Of a stretch of DNA of 64,000 nt, positions 36,090-45,996 are shown in pieces. The position numbers and the translations under genes are program-made. Location: assembly GCF_040567655.1 (NCBI RefSeq), contig NZ_JBEXAC010000001.1, positions 1,426,001 to 1,490,000 on the forward strand, given 5' to 3'. Position 1 is the stretch's first letter. Each line of letters starts with the position of its first letter. The DNA comes from Chitinophaga sp. H8 (GTDB taxonomy: Bacteria; Bacteroidota; Bacteroidia; Chitinophagales; Chitinophagaceae). The notes beneath the pieces are model-generated. The model was not told the origin of the DNA and searched no databases. It worked only from the letters and a program-made list of their open reading frames with translations.

Positions 36090-36620
36090 ATGGAACGTAG
36101 AGCAGCGATTAAAAATTTATTGATTATAGCAGGGGGGATCGCTTTATTACCATCCTGTGCAGAGGAGCCAGGGAAGGCCTCTATTCAATTAACCCATCTG
36201 GATATCAGTGCCGATCAGGAAGCGCTATTGGCCGAGATTGCCGAAACTTTCATTCCCAAAACCGATGGACCGGGTGCAAAGGAACTCAACCTGCATTTGT
36301 TTACTTTAAAAATGGTGGATGATTGCCATGGTAAAGACGACCAGGATAGTTTTGTGAAAGGTTTGAATAAGATAAACCAGCTGGCAAAAGATAAGCATCA
36401 GCAACCATTTGCCAAATGCACCCCGGAGCAGCGCAGCCAGTTGCTCACCGCAGCCATGCAGGAAGAACAAACACCCAAGGAGATTAAGACCATGTTGGAG
36501 ATCAGCAAGCACCGGGTGATCCAGGGATTTACAAATTCCAAATATGTGATGACGGATCTGAACAAGTATGAGTTGGTACCTGGCAGGTACAATGGTTATT
36601 TCCCGGTAAAGCAAGCTTAA
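36090..36620 (+). CDS. Gluconate 2-dehydrogenase subunit-3-like protein
   Basis: 176 residues. It begins MERRAAIKNLLIIAGG, a Tat-like signal, with a possible lipobox LPSC (C23). The body (ETFIPKTDGPGAKELNLHLF, then the KCTPEQR region) matches the small-subunit family of membrane-bound FAD sugar dehydrogenases. It probably carries the signal-less GMC subunit, encoded 22 bp downstream, to the periplasm. A 214-bp gap separates it from the rhamnosidase. Confidence 0.9.
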   Translation: MERRAAIKNLLIIAGGIALLPSCAEEPGKASIQLTHLDISADQEALLAEIAETFIPKTDGPGAKELNLHLFTLKMVDDCHGKDDQDSFVKGLNKINQLAKDKHQQPFAKCTPEQRSQLLTAAMQEEQTPKEIKTMLEISKHRVIQGFTNSKYVMTDLNKYELVPGRYNGYFPVKQA

Positions 36621-36642
36621 TCACACTATCAAGAGGAACATC

Positions 36643-38358
36643 ATGGCAAATTTAAATATAAAGAGTATTCAGGACCGCACGTTTGATGCGATTGTAATAG
36701 GATCAGGGATCAGCGGCGGCTGGTCGGCCAAGGAGCTGACAGAAAAAGGATTAAAAACACTGGTGCTGGAAAGGGGCCGGGATGTAAAGCACATCAAGGA
36801 TTATCCTACCACCAGTTTGCTGCCGTATGAGTTTGAACACCGGGGCGAATTGCCGTTGGCGGTCAAAGAAGCATCACCCATTGCCAGCCGCTGCTATGCT
36901 TTTCAGGAAGATGCAGCGCACTTTTTTGTAAAAGATAAAGAGCATCCTTATATACAGGACAAACCATTTGACTGGATCCGTGGTTACCAGGTGGGCGGTA
37001 AGTCACTGTTATGGGCCAGACAAACACAGCGCTGGAGCGACTTCGATTTTGAAGGACCTGCCCGCGATGGTTTTGCAGTGGATTGGCCCATCCGTTATAA
37101 AGACATTGCGCCGTGGTATAGCTATGTAGAAAAATTTGCAGGCATTGCCGGAAATAGGGACGGCTTAAAAGAACTGCCTGATGGCGAGTTTCTGCCAGCT
37201 TATCCATTTAATGCCGTGGAAGATTATTTCCGGGAGCAGGTTAATAAAAAATACCAGGGCCGTCATGTGATCCGGGCACGTGCCGCGCATTTATCGCAGC
37301 CACAGCCTATCCACCTGGAGCAGGGGCGCGGTAAGTGTCAGAACAGGGTATTATGCCAGCGCGGATGTCCGTTTGGCGGGTACTTTAGTAGCAATGCCTC
37401 TACTATTCCCTGGGCACAGAAAACAGGTAATCTTACGCTGCGTCCATTTTCCGTAGTACATTCTATCATCTATGATGAAAAGCTGGGAAAAGCTACCGGT
37501 GTAAAGGTGATAGATACTAATACCAAAGAGGAAATAGAATACTTTGCCAAAGTGATCTTTGTAAATGCAGCGGCGATTAATACTAATATCATCCTGCTCA
37601 ATTCTATCTCCAATCGTTTCCCACAGGGGTTGGGTAATGACAGTGGTGTATTGGGTAAGTATGTAGCCTTCCACCATTATGGGGGCAGTGTATCCGGCAG
37701 GTATGAAGGTGATTTGGATAAATTTACGGTAGATGGCCGTAATCCGGCGGGTTGTTATATCCCCCGGTTCAGGAATGTGTACAAACAGGAAACTAAATTT
37801 CTGCGCGGTTATGCAGCAGGCTTTGGCGCAGGCCGTGGTACGCATAGCGATACCGGCGCGATGGGCGCATCGTTGAAAGAAAGCTTATTGAACCCCAAGC
37901 TGGGATCATGGGGCGTAGGATCGCATATGATGGGAGAAACCATTCCCAAGGAAGAGAGTTACATCAAGCTGGACAAGGACCAGAAAGATGACTGGGGTGT
38001 GCCGTTGGCAAAGATCTCGGTTGACTTTGATGATAATGATAAGCAGATGCTGAACGATTATTTTGAGCAGCTTTCTGAAATGTTTACCAATGCAGGATTT
38101 AAAGACGTACAGTCGCACCGGTGGGAGCGTGCTCCAGGCCTGGATATTCATGAAATGGGCGGTGTACGGATGGGGCATGATCCCAAAACGTCTATGCTCA
38201 ACAGTTGGAATCAGCTGCATGCATGCAAGAATGTGTTTGTAACAGATGGCGCCTGCATGACTTCCACCTCTACACAAAATCCATCACTTACGTATATGGC
38301 CTTTTCGGCCCGGTCTGCTAATTATGCTGTGGAGGAGCTGAAGAAGGGGAATCTGTAA
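36643..38358 (+). CDS. GMC-family FAD oxidoreductase (probable periplasmic sugar dehydrogenase)
   Basis: 571 residues. The FAD loop is VIGSGISGG (18-26). The C-terminal GMC domain includes IHEMGGVRMGHDPKTSMLNSW and TDGACMTSTSTQNPSLTYMA. No signal peptide is present, so export would depend on the Tat-signal small subunit. Related trios oxidise sugars or glycosides, in some cases at C3, and pass electrons to cytochrome c. The next gene encodes a c-type heme protein. Confidence 0.92.
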   Translation: MANLNIKSIQDRTFDAIVIGSGISGGWSAKELTEKGLKTLVLERGRDVKHIKDYPTTSLLPYEFEHRGELPLAVKEASPIASRCYAFQEDAAHFFVKDKEHPYIQDKPFDWIRGYQVGGKSLLWARQTQRWSDFDFEGPARDGFAVDWPIRYKDIAPWYSYVEKFAGIAGNRDGLKELPDGEFLPAYPFNAVEDYFREQVNKKYQGRHVIRARAAHLSQPQPIHLEQGRGKCQNRVLCQRGCPFGGYFSSNASTIPWAQKTGNLTLRPFSVVHSIIYDEKLGKATGVKVIDTNTKEEIEYFAKVIFVNAAAINTNIILLNSISNRFPQGLGNDSGVLGKYVAFHHYGGSVSGRYEGDLDKFTVDGRNPAGCYIPRFRNVYKQETKFLRGYAAGFGAGRGTHSDTGAMGASLKESLLNPKLGSWGVGSHMMGETIPKEESYIKLDKDQKDDWGVPLAKISVDFDDNDKQMLNDYFEQLSEMFTNAGFKDVQSHRWERAPGLDIHEMGGVRMGHDPKTSMLNSWNQLHACKNVFVTDGACMTSTSTQNPSLTYMAFSARSANYAVEELKKGNL

Positions 38359-38388
38359 TTGAGGGATACATCTTCTAAACAGTTACCT

Positions 38389-41300
38389 ATGAACGTATTC
38401 CACTATGCCCTGCCTGTATTGGCAGCAGGTGTACTCTTGTCGTGTCAGTCCAACCGTGCTTCCCAGGCAGCGGTAGTATTGACGGAAGAAGAAAAGCATT
38501 TGCCGGAAAATGCCCTCTATGGCCTCCAGGCAGCAGCAAACTTACAGGTAGGCCTTTTTGCACATGAGCCAATGCTCGTCAATCCCACCAATATAGATAT
38601 AGATGCCAAAGGCCGGGTATGGGTATGCGAAGGATTTAATTACCGCAATCCGCTCAATCCCTCCAATCCTTATCATCCTAAAGGTGACCGGATCATGATC
38701 CTGGAAGATACCGATCATGATGGCAAGGCCGATAAGCAAACGGTGTTTTACCAGGGACCGGATGTAAACAGTGCTTTAGGGATAGCCGTGTTAGGTAATA
38801 AGGTGATTGTATCCCGCAGTCCTAATGTATTGTTGTTTACAGATGAAAACGGGGATGGCGTGGCCGATAAAAAAGATACGTTATTTACTCATTTAGGTGG
38901 TGAGCATCATGATCATGCCATACATGCTTTTTCTTTTGGGCCGGATGGGAAGTTATATTTCAACTTTGGCAATGAAGGGCATGAGCTGAGGGATAAGTAC
39001 GGTAATCCTGTGAAAGATGTAACAGGTAATATAGTGAAGAATGACGGGCATCCTTATCGTCAGGGCATGGTGTTTCGTTGTAATACAGATGGTAGTGAGG
39101 TGGAGGTATTGGGCCACAACTTCCGCAATAATTATGAAGTAGCAGTAGATGCTTATGGCACCTTATGGCAATCGGATAATGATGATGACGGCAATAAAGG
39201 CGTGCGGATCAATTATGTGATGCCGTATGGCAATTATGGTTATACGGATGAGATGACCGGCGCCAGCTGGAGTGATCCGCGTTTAAACCGGGAAGATTCT
39301 ATTCCTTTCCGGCATTGGCATCTGAATGATCCGGGTGTGGTGCCGAATTTATTGCAAACAGGCGCAGGTTCTCCCACCGGTATATTGGTATATGAGGGCA
39401 AGTTGCTCCCGGAGCGTTTCCGTAATCAGCTGATCCATGCAGATGCGGGGCCTAATGTAGTGCGTTCCTATGCGTTAACGGAGGACGGTGCAGGATACAA
39501 GGCCACGATCAACAATATAGTAGAAGGCACGGGAGATAACTGGTTTCGTCCATCGGATGTGTGTGTGGCACCGGATGGCTCTGTGTTCATTGCCGACTGG
39601 TATGATCCAGGTGTAGGTGGGCACCAGGTAGGGGATCTGGCACGTGGACGTATTTTCCGGGTAACCCCCTCCGGCGATGCTGCTTATAAGGTACCCGCTG
39701 TTAACCTCGATACTCCCGAAGGAGCTGTAAAAGCGCTGGAAAGCCCTAATCTGGCCACGCGTTACCTGGGGTGGATGCAATTGATGTCCTTAGGAGATAA
39801 CGCCATTCCTGCGCTTAAAAAGGAGTATCGTTCAGACAATAGTCGTTACCGTGCCCGTGCGCTGTGGTTGTTAAGCAAGCTGCCTGCGGGAAATACTTAT
39901 ATCCAGGAGGCATTAAAAGACAAGGATGCCAATATCCGTATCACCGCCTTACGTGCAGGCTTGCAGTTAAAGGGCGATACTATTGCGCTGGTAAAGCAGC
40001 TGGTAAATGATGGGGAGCCCGCTGTACGGCGGGAAGCTGTAATTGCCCTGCGGCATAACAGTTCACCGGCTGCACCGGAGCTATGGGCACAGCTGGCACG
40101 CCAGTATGATGGTAAAGACCGGTGGTACCTGGAAGCGCTGGGCATAGGTGCTGATAAACAATGGGAACCGTTTTTTAACACCTGGATGAAAACCGTAGAT
40201 AGTAACTGGAACACTGCCACCGGAAGAGATATTGTATGGCGGTCAAGGGCTACCTCCGCACTGCCACTGCTGGCTAAGATTATTACCGATCCGGCTAATG
40301 ATCCTGATAAATCCGTTAAATACTTCCGTGCGTTCGACTTTCATCCCGAAGCAGGCAAGTTGGGTATCCTCCTGTCTTTATTGCAGGCCGGACATCCCCA
40401 ACAGGCCCGTATCAACGTAAAAGTATTAGGCCTGCTGGATCCTGCGCATATGCGTAATAACCCTGTGGTACAACAAGCCCTAAAAATAGCTTTAGCAGGA
40501 GTAGCCAATCCCCAGGAATACCTGGACCTGGTAGGATACTACGAGCTTAAAGACAAAGCCCCGGAACTGCTGGCTATCATCCGGCAAACTGATGACACTA
40601 AAATACAGGCTGCTGCCATGCGGTTATTGTTACAACTCAATGGAAGTGCGACTGTGCAGCAGGCGTTGCGTAAATCTCCGGATAGGTTGATCGCTGCACT
40701 GGGTGCCGTAGGAGATAAGCCCAGCAAAGACCTGCTTCAGCAGGTAGTACTCAATAAACAGTATTCGCTCAAAGACAGGACAGCAGCTACTACCGCTTTA
40801 GGGAAAGGCCGAAGCGGGGAAGAACGCTTATTACAACTCCTGAAGAAACACCAGCTCCCGGATGATGTAAAGAGCGTAGCCGTAACAATATTCAAAAAAA
40901 CGGATAGGCCGGAAGTGCGTGAGGCAGCAAGCAAATACCTGGATGGCCTGGTGGTAGCTTCCAGCAAACTGCCCCCGGTAGCAGACTTGCTAAAAATGAA
41001 AGGCAATGCTACCAGTGGTGCAGCGGTGTTTGAAATGTATTGCAGCACCTGCCATGTGGTAAATAACAAAGGCACCGACTTTGGTCCCAACCTGTCGGAA
41101 ATAGGTTCCAAACTATCCGCAGAAGCAATGTATAAAGCTATTCTCTCTCCATCTGCGGGCATCAGCTTTGGCTTTGAAGGATATAACTTCAAGCTGGCCA
41201 ACGGTACTACACTATCCGGCTACATCGCCAGCCAAACGGAAGATGACATCACCATCAAAGTAATAGGAGGGATTTCCGAAAAGCACAAGAAAGCGGAGAT

Positions 41301-41415
41301 CGTGGAGAAGAAACCACTTACAGGATCGCTGATGCCTGATGGCCTGGGCGAAGGGATGGGGACGGAGAAGCTGGCGGACGTGGTGGCGTATATTGAGGGA
41401 TTGAGGAAGGGGTGA
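38389..41415 (+). CDS. PVC-type heme-binding protein with propeller, HEAT repeats and cytochrome c domain
   Basis: 1008 residues from the ATG at 38389; a TTG at 38359 would also be in frame but would put ten residues before the lipoprotein signal (LLSC, C19). Residues 30-440 form a propeller of the membrane-bound dehydrogenase type (FNYRNPLNPSNPYHPKGDRI, LEDTDHDGKADK). HEAT-like repeats follow (about 450-840). The C-terminal heme domain contains CSTCHVV near residue 885, then GPNLSEIG. It is a likely electron acceptor for the GMC enzyme. A decayed partial copy lies at 56751-57616. Confidence 0.9.
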   Translation: MNVFHYALPVLAAGVLLSCQSNRASQAAVVLTEEEKHLPENALYGLQAAANLQVGLFAHEPMLVNPTNIDIDAKGRVWVCEGFNYRNPLNPSNPYHPKGDRIMILEDTDHDGKADKQTVFYQGPDVNSALGIAVLGNKVIVSRSPNVLLFTDENGDGVADKKDTLFTHLGGEHHDHAIHAFSFGPDGKLYFNFGNEGHELRDKYGNPVKDVTGNIVKNDGHPYRQGMVFRCNTDGSEVEVLGHNFRNNYEVAVDAYGTLWQSDNDDDGNKGVRINYVMPYGNYGYTDEMTGASWSDPRLNREDSIPFRHWHLNDPGVVPNLLQTGAGSPTGILVYEGKLLPERFRNQLIHADAGPNVVRSYALTEDGAGYKATINNIVEGTGDNWFRPSDVCVAPDGSVFIADWYDPGVGGHQVGDLARGRIFRVTPSGDAAYKVPAVNLDTPEGAVKALESPNLATRYLGWMQLMSLGDNAIPALKKEYRSDNSRYRARALWLLSKLPAGNTYIQEALKDKDANIRITALRAGLQLKGDTIALVKQLVNDGEPAVRREAVIALRHNSSPAAPELWAQLARQYDGKDRWYLEALGIGADKQWEPFFNTWMKTVDSNWNTATGRDIVWRSRATSALPLLAKIITDPANDPDKSVKYFRAFDFHPEAGKLGILLSLLQAGHPQQARINVKVLGLLDPAHMRNNPVVQQALKIALAGVANPQEYLDLVGYYELKDKAPELLAIIRQTDDTKIQAAAMRLLLQLNGSATVQQALRKSPDRLIAALGAVGDKPSKDLLQQVVLNKQYSLKDRTAATTALGKGRSGEERLLQLLKKHQLPDDVKSVAVTIFKKTDRPEVREAASKYLDGLVVASSKLPPVADLLKMKGNATSGAAVFEMYCSTCHVVNNKGTDFGPNLSEIGSKLSAEAMYKAILSPSAGISFGFEGYNFKLANGTTLSGYIASQTEDDITIKVIGGISEKHKKAEIVEKKPLTGSLMPDGLGEGMGTEKLADVVAYIEGLRKG

Positions 41416-41550
41416 GGGGAATCATGACTCCAATGATGACGAAAATCAGGCCAAGGGGTAACTTCGGTCATATGCTCTTTTACCTTTTGGCAGTACTTTT
41501 AAGCAAAATAATGCCGCAATATTTAGAGGAAGGCATTTTATTTAAACAAA

Positions 41551-41844
41551 ATGAAAATCATGGAAAATAATAAGATTTGCCAGAGTTGTAGTATGCCACT
41601 GGACCAGGCAGCACTTTTGGGAACAGAAAAAGATGGTTCCCCAAGCCAGGAGTACTGCAAATATTGCTATCAGCAGGGTGAATTTACCCATCCCGGTTTG
41701 TCTCTGGAGGAGATGAAGCAACGCATGGTCAGTATGATGGAGAATGAAAAATTACCGCAAGATATATTGGAAGCGGCGGTCAACCGTTTGCCGCATTTGA
41801 AAAGATGGGCAGCTAAAAATGTGGATGCCAGCCCGCACCCATGA
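41551..41844 (+). CDS. Putative zinc-ribbon protein
   Basis: 97 residues. Two CxxC pairs (CQSCSMPL near 11 and CKYCYQQGEF near 36) match the small putative zinc-ribbon family (PF12674 type). A helical tail (SLEEMKQRMVSMM) follows. Function unknown. It is short and monocistronic, just after the heme protein. Confidence 0.8.
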   Translation: MKIMENNKICQSCSMPLDQAALLGTEKDGSPSQEYCKYCYQQGEFTHPGLSLEEMKQRMVSMMENEKLPQDILEAAVNRLPHLKRWAAKNVDASPHP

Positions 41845-41924
41845 CCCAGGTTGCTGCCATGGCAAAACATCATTTTGCATTTACAACGGAAATTATTTGG
41901 ATCCTGATATAAGTGCAGGGATGT

Positions 41925-44648
41925 TTATATAGTTAATCTCATTTTTTTAAGGACCCTTACAATAACGGCAGTTAATATAGAATATAATGATATAATACCC
42001 CACTCGGCCCAACTGATCACTGTAATTCCTAAAGCACTTTTTACTGGTGAAACCCAGTAAGCGACCAGTGAAATTATAATGCAGCAGGTAATGGAATACC
42101 ATACCACCTTGTTTCGAAATACATCTGTTTTATGAAAGGCTATTTCTCTCTTAAATGTCATATTAAGTACCTGGCATAACTGGGAAAAGATCAATGTGTA
42201 AAAGAGAATATTATTGTATACCAGGTTATTCCATTCATCATTGCGATGAAGCATCAGATGGCTGGTGACCACTGCTCCAAGAGTAGTGGCTGTAATTACA
42301 AAAGAATAGATAAAAATAGCCGCCCATCTTTTTTTATCAATAATCGGGGTGTTGGGAGAATAAGGTTTTCGTTGCATAATCTGATCACCACTATTGCTGA
42401 CTCCCAGTGCAAGTGCCGGCATTGTGTCTGTCATGAAGTTGATGAACAGGATTTGTAGCGGGAAAAGCTGGAATGGCAGATTGAATAGTGCACATATGGC
42501 AATTACCAATAGTTCGCTTAAATTACCGGATAACAGGAAGATGACGAATTTCCGTATATTTTCGAAAATGATCCTTCCTTGCCTGATAGCAGATACAATG
42601 GCAGTAAAAGCATCATCTTTCAGGATCATGTCAGCCGCTTCGCGTGCCACCTGTGTTCCTCTTAGGCCCATGGCGATACCAATATCCGCTTTTTTCAATG
42701 CCGGGGCATCATTTACACCATCCCCGGTCATGGCTACTATCTTTTTTGCATCCTGCAAAACAGTGACCAGGTGCTGTTTTTGCTCAGGGCTTACCCTGGC
42801 AAATACGCTGGCCTTTAACCATTGTTTCCTGTCCAGCACTGTTAACTGATCACTAGGTTTCATGTCACTGCCAATTATTACATCTTCCCCCGGAGTGGCT
42901 ATCCCTAATTGCACTGCGATATGCTTTGCGGTTTCCGGATGATCCCCTGTAATCATGATTACTCTTATACCCGCTTTCTTACATGCTTTAATCGCTTCCA
43001 TCACGCCGGCTCTTGGTGGATCAGTGAAGCCGATGATACCGGCAAGGGTTAAGTTATACAGGAATGACCCTTCCTGCTTTGATGTTTCCCGGTAGGCAAA
43101 GGCCAGCATACGGAACCCTGATTGCGCATGTTGGGTGGCAATACCCTTCCATGCTTCTCTTTCTTCATCATCCATGTGCCTTTCCCCGCTTTCATCCAGC
43201 ACAGAAGTGCAATGTTTCAGTATATCTTCCACTGCTCCTTTTGCCGCTACATAATAAAACTCATCCCCGTCTTGGCTTTTGTGACAGGTAGCCATAATCC
43301 TTGTTTCGGATGAGAAAGGTATTTCATCAGTTTTGATAAATTGCTGCTGATAATCCTCCGGTTTTATTCCCGACGCATATATCATTTTAAGCAAAGCTAT
43401 TTCCAGCGGATCTCCGGAAGCATGTGTCTTATTGCCGTCTGGTTGATAACTGGCCGTATTGCATAATGCTGATATACGGCACAAATGAGCGTAAGCTGTT
43501 GTACCTGAGATGCTGTTGTTTTCCGTCCAATGCATGGAGGTTCCAGCGGCATTGACCATAACATGAGCTGAAAGGTTTTCTACTTGAATAAGAGATACTT
43601 CAATCTTATTTTGTGTAAGTGTACCTGTTTTATCGGTGCAAATAACTTCCGTTTCTCCAAGTGTTTCTACGGCAGACAATTTTTTTACGATGACATTATG
43701 TTTGACCATCCTCAGCATACCAAAAGACAAAACAAGTGTAGTGACAACGGGTAGCCCTTCTGGGATGGCCGCAACGAACAAGGCGATTGCTGTTTTTAAT
43801 ACAGTTGTGATGGGAGTGCCATAAAAGATGCTTCCTGTAAATATAATGACAATCAATCCCAGGGTTATCCCAATCAGTTTTTTACTTAAGTAGCGGACTT
43901 TTTTTTCCAACGGTGTAGCCACTTGCTCTGCCTGCTGAACAATACCGGCAAGTTTGCCAAGTTCTGTTTCCATGCCGGTATTTACAACTACAGTTAAACA
44001 ATTGCCTTTTGTAACAAAAGTGCCTTTATACAACATATTGTTTCTTTCAGCTAATGGCGTGTTTTCCGGTAGCTCGTGCTGGTGTTTATCTACCGGGAAG
44101 GATTCGCCGGAGAGGGTGGATTCATCCACCTGAAGTTGGTTAAAGTTGATAATCCTCGCATCGGCAGTCACCATGTCACCGCTTTCTGCAAAAAGGAGAT
44201 CTCCGGGTACCAATAATTCAGATTTTATCTCCATCATTTTTCCATCCCGGATAACTCTCACCGAAACAACGCTCATTTTTTTCAGTGCTTCCATGGAACG
44301 ATGTGCCTGATATTCCATCCAGAAGCCAATCATGATATTCAGGATCATCACGATCAGGATAGCAAAAGCATCCAGCCATTCTTTAAAAAAGAAAGAAAAA
44401 ATGGTAGCAATCGCCAACAGTAATATAAAAGGATTGGTAAACTGCCGGAGTAATATGAGTAAAGGCTGCCCGCTTTTAACTGTTGCTATGCTATTGCTGC
44501 CATATTGCATCAGTCTTGTTGCAGCTTCTTCCTTTGTTAACCCTTTGGTAGCATCTGTTGAATAGAGATTTATGATAGTTTCACCAGATAAAGCCCAGTA
44601 TTTGTCAACTTTTTTCTTGCGGGACAGCAACATCTTTTTGTTTGTCAT
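41925..44648 (-). CDS. P-type cation-translocating ATPase (P2, Ca2+-ATPase-like)
   Basis: 907 residues. An N-terminal cation-ATPase domain precedes about ten membrane helices. The actuator loop is LSGES (179-183), IPEGLP (295-300) lies in M4, and phosphorylation occurs at D339 in CTDKTGTLT. TGDGVNDAPALKKADIGIAMG is the hinge motif. The sequence fits P2-type pumps exporting Ca2+ or other cations. It is transcribed away from the alcohol dehydrogenase and lies in a stress-gene cluster. Confidence 0.94.
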   Translation of the reverse strand: MTNKKMLLSRKKKVDKYWALSGETIINLYSTDATKGLTKEEAATRLMQYGSNSIATVKSGQPLLILLRQFTNPFILLLAIATIFSFFFKEWLDAFAILIVMILNIMIGFWMEYQAHRSMEALKKMSVVSVRVIRDGKMMEIKSELLVPGDLLFAESGDMVTADARIINFNQLQVDESTLSGESFPVDKHQHELPENTPLAERNNMLYKGTFVTKGNCLTVVVNTGMETELGKLAGIVQQAEQVATPLEKKVRYLSKKLIGITLGLIVIIFTGSIFYGTPITTVLKTAIALFVAAIPEGLPVVTTLVLSFGMLRMVKHNVIVKKLSAVETLGETEVICTDKTGTLTQNKIEVSLIQVENLSAHVMVNAAGTSMHWTENNSISGTTAYAHLCRISALCNTASYQPDGNKTHASGDPLEIALLKMIYASGIKPEDYQQQFIKTDEIPFSSETRIMATCHKSQDGDEFYYVAAKGAVEDILKHCTSVLDESGERHMDDEEREAWKGIATQHAQSGFRMLAFAYRETSKQEGSFLYNLTLAGIIGFTDPPRAGVMEAIKACKKAGIRVIMITGDHPETAKHIAVQLGIATPGEDVIIGSDMKPSDQLTVLDRKQWLKASVFARVSPEQKQHLVTVLQDAKKIVAMTGDGVNDAPALKKADIGIAMGLRGTQVAREAADMILKDDAFTAIVSAIRQGRIIFENIRKFVIFLLSGNLSELLVIAICALFNLPFQLFPLQILFINFMTDTMPALALGVSNSGDQIMQRKPYSPNTPIIDKKRWAAIFIYSFVITATTLGAVVTSHLMLHRNDEWNNLVYNNILFYTLIFSQLCQVLNMTFKREIAFHKTDVFRNKVVWYSITCCIIISLVAYWVSPVKSALGITVISWAEWGIISLYSILTAVIVRVLKKMRLTI

Positions 44649-44819
44649 TTATGATAATATTTCACTGTTGCCTGGGCACCTTTTCCGAAGCAATAATGCA
44701 TAGGATAAGGGTCACAGTTTTGCAAAGTTGCACATAGATAAATGTCTGATTTACTTACCGCAAATGTTCCTAAAAGGTAGCTATACAACAATGATACCGG
44801 TCAGAGGATCTGGTGATAG

Positions 44820-44840
44820 CTGTCATGCAAAAGATGACAG
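44820..44840. promoter_or_regulatory. Inverted repeat, possible regulator site
   Basis: CTGTCAT and ATGACAG are perfect 7-bp arms with a 7-bp spacer. It lies 53 bp upstream of the -33 box of the dehydrogenase, a position suited to an activator. The half-site TGTCAT recurs twice just downstream. Confidence 0.4.
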
Positions 44841-44892
44841 GACAATTCGCTGTATTCATGATGAAGATCAGTTTTATAGTTATTCGCTGTCA

Positions 44893-44923
44893 TTGTCATC
44901 ACAGCAGGTAGCAGATATCTTTG
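44893..44923 (+). promoter_or_regulatory. Promoter of the alcohol dehydrogenase gene
   Basis: TTG (44893-44895), a 20-bp spacer and TATCTTTG (44916-44923) form a canonical Bacteroidota promoter, 45 bp before the start codon. Confidence 0.6.
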
Positions 44924-44967
44924 AACTGATGATGATCCCGGCTTGGTGATTACTAAAAATTGTTACA

Positions 44968-45990
44968 ATGAGTGTTAAAAGTATATCTGGCAATATGCAG
45001 GCAATGGTGCTGGAAAAACCCGGCATGCCACTACAGCTCAAAACACTTCCTGTACCTATTCCGGCTGCCGGACAGGTACTGATAAAAGTAACCGCCTGCG
45101 GAGTATGCAGAACAGATTTGCATATACTTGACGGAGAACTCCCTTTGGTATTGCTGCCCATCATTCCCGGTCATGAAATAGTAGGAGAGGTGGTAGCACT
45201 GGGAGAAGGTGTTACGCTGCTGAAGCAGGGAGATAATGTGGGAGTACCGTGGTTGGGATATACGTGTAATCACTGTAAATATTGCATGCAAGGACAGGAG
45301 AATCTTTGCGAAAATGCGCTTTTTACGGGTTATACTATGAATGGTGGCTATGCGGAATATACGGTAGCCTGGGAGGCATACTGCGTTAAAATGCCTGTTG
45401 GTTATGGCAATGCAGCCAGTGCACCTATGTTATGTGCCGGATTAATTGGATTCCGTTCCTGGCGAATGGTCCATGAACATGCACAGCACATTGGTATTTA
45501 TGGCTTTGGCGCTGCTGCTCACATACTTACGCAGATTGCCAGGTTTCAGCATAAATCGGTATATGCTTTCACAAAACCGGGTGATAGTGTTGGCCAGCAG
45601 TTTGCCCTGGAAATGGGGGCAACATGGGCAGGTAGTTCCCTGGAGGCGCCACCCGTAAAGTTGGATGCTGCCATTATTTTTGCGCCTGATGGCAACCTGG
45701 TACCTATTGCGCTATCTTACCTGGATAAGGGAGGGATCGTAGTCTGTGGTGGGATCCATATGAGCGATATTCCAGGTTTTCACTACAATATGCTGTGGAA
45801 CGAAAGGGCTATTAAATCTGTAGCCAATCTGACGCGGGATGACGCAACACTTTTTTTTAGTATCGCTCCACTGGTTCCTGTTAGTACATCCGTGCAATAT
45901 TTCCCGCTGCACCAGGCAAATGAAGCGCTGGATAAACTCCGGGCCGGAAAAATAAAGGGAGCGGCTGTACTGATAATGCCATCAGCATAG
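44968..45990 (+). CDS. Zinc-dependent alcohol dehydrogenase
   Basis: 340 residues, MDR superfamily. Catalytic zinc ligands are C47 (CGVCRTDLH) and H69 (PGHE); structural zinc ligands are C100, C103, C106 and C114 (YTCNHCKYC, ENLC). The dinucleotide fold shows IGIYGFGAAAH. It should interconvert alcohols and aldehydes with NAD(P). It converges with the site-2 protease gene, 6 bp apart. Confidence 0.93.
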   Translation: MSVKSISGNMQAMVLEKPGMPLQLKTLPVPIPAAGQVLIKVTACGVCRTDLHILDGELPLVLLPIIPGHEIVGEVVALGEGVTLLKQGDNVGVPWLGYTCNHCKYCMQGQENLCENALFTGYTMNGGYAEYTVAWEAYCVKMPVGYGNAASAPMLCAGLIGFRSWRMVHEHAQHIGIYGFGAAAHILTQIARFQHKSVYAFTKPGDSVGQQFALEMGATWAGSSLEAPPVKLDAAIIFAPDGNLVPIALSYLDKGGIVVCGGIHMSDIPGFHYNMLWNERAIKSVANLTRDDATLFFSIAPLVPVSTSVQYFPLHQANEALDKLRAGKIKGAAVLIMPSA

Positions 45991-45996
45991 TTGGTT

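Larger units (their letters stand above)
44649..44967. other. Divergent intergenic region, ATPase / alcohol dehydrogenase
   Basis: It contains the dehydrogenase promoter (44893-44923) and a CTGTCAT-N7-ATGACAG inverted repeat (44820-44840). TGTCAT also recurs at 44888 and 44894. A 73-codon plus-strand ORF (44728-44949) overlaps the promoter and has no recognised family, so I do not annotate it as a gene. Confidence 0.5.

Noticed and set aside
38359..38388. TTG start directly after the GMC stop codon
   Set aside because: The ATG at 38389 gives a clean lipoprotein signal; the TTG start would bury it behind ten polar residues.
44728..44949. 73-codon plus-strand ORF between the ATPase and dehydrogenase genes
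   Set aside because: It overlaps the best dehydrogenase promoter (44893-44923) and an inverted repeat, and matches no family.
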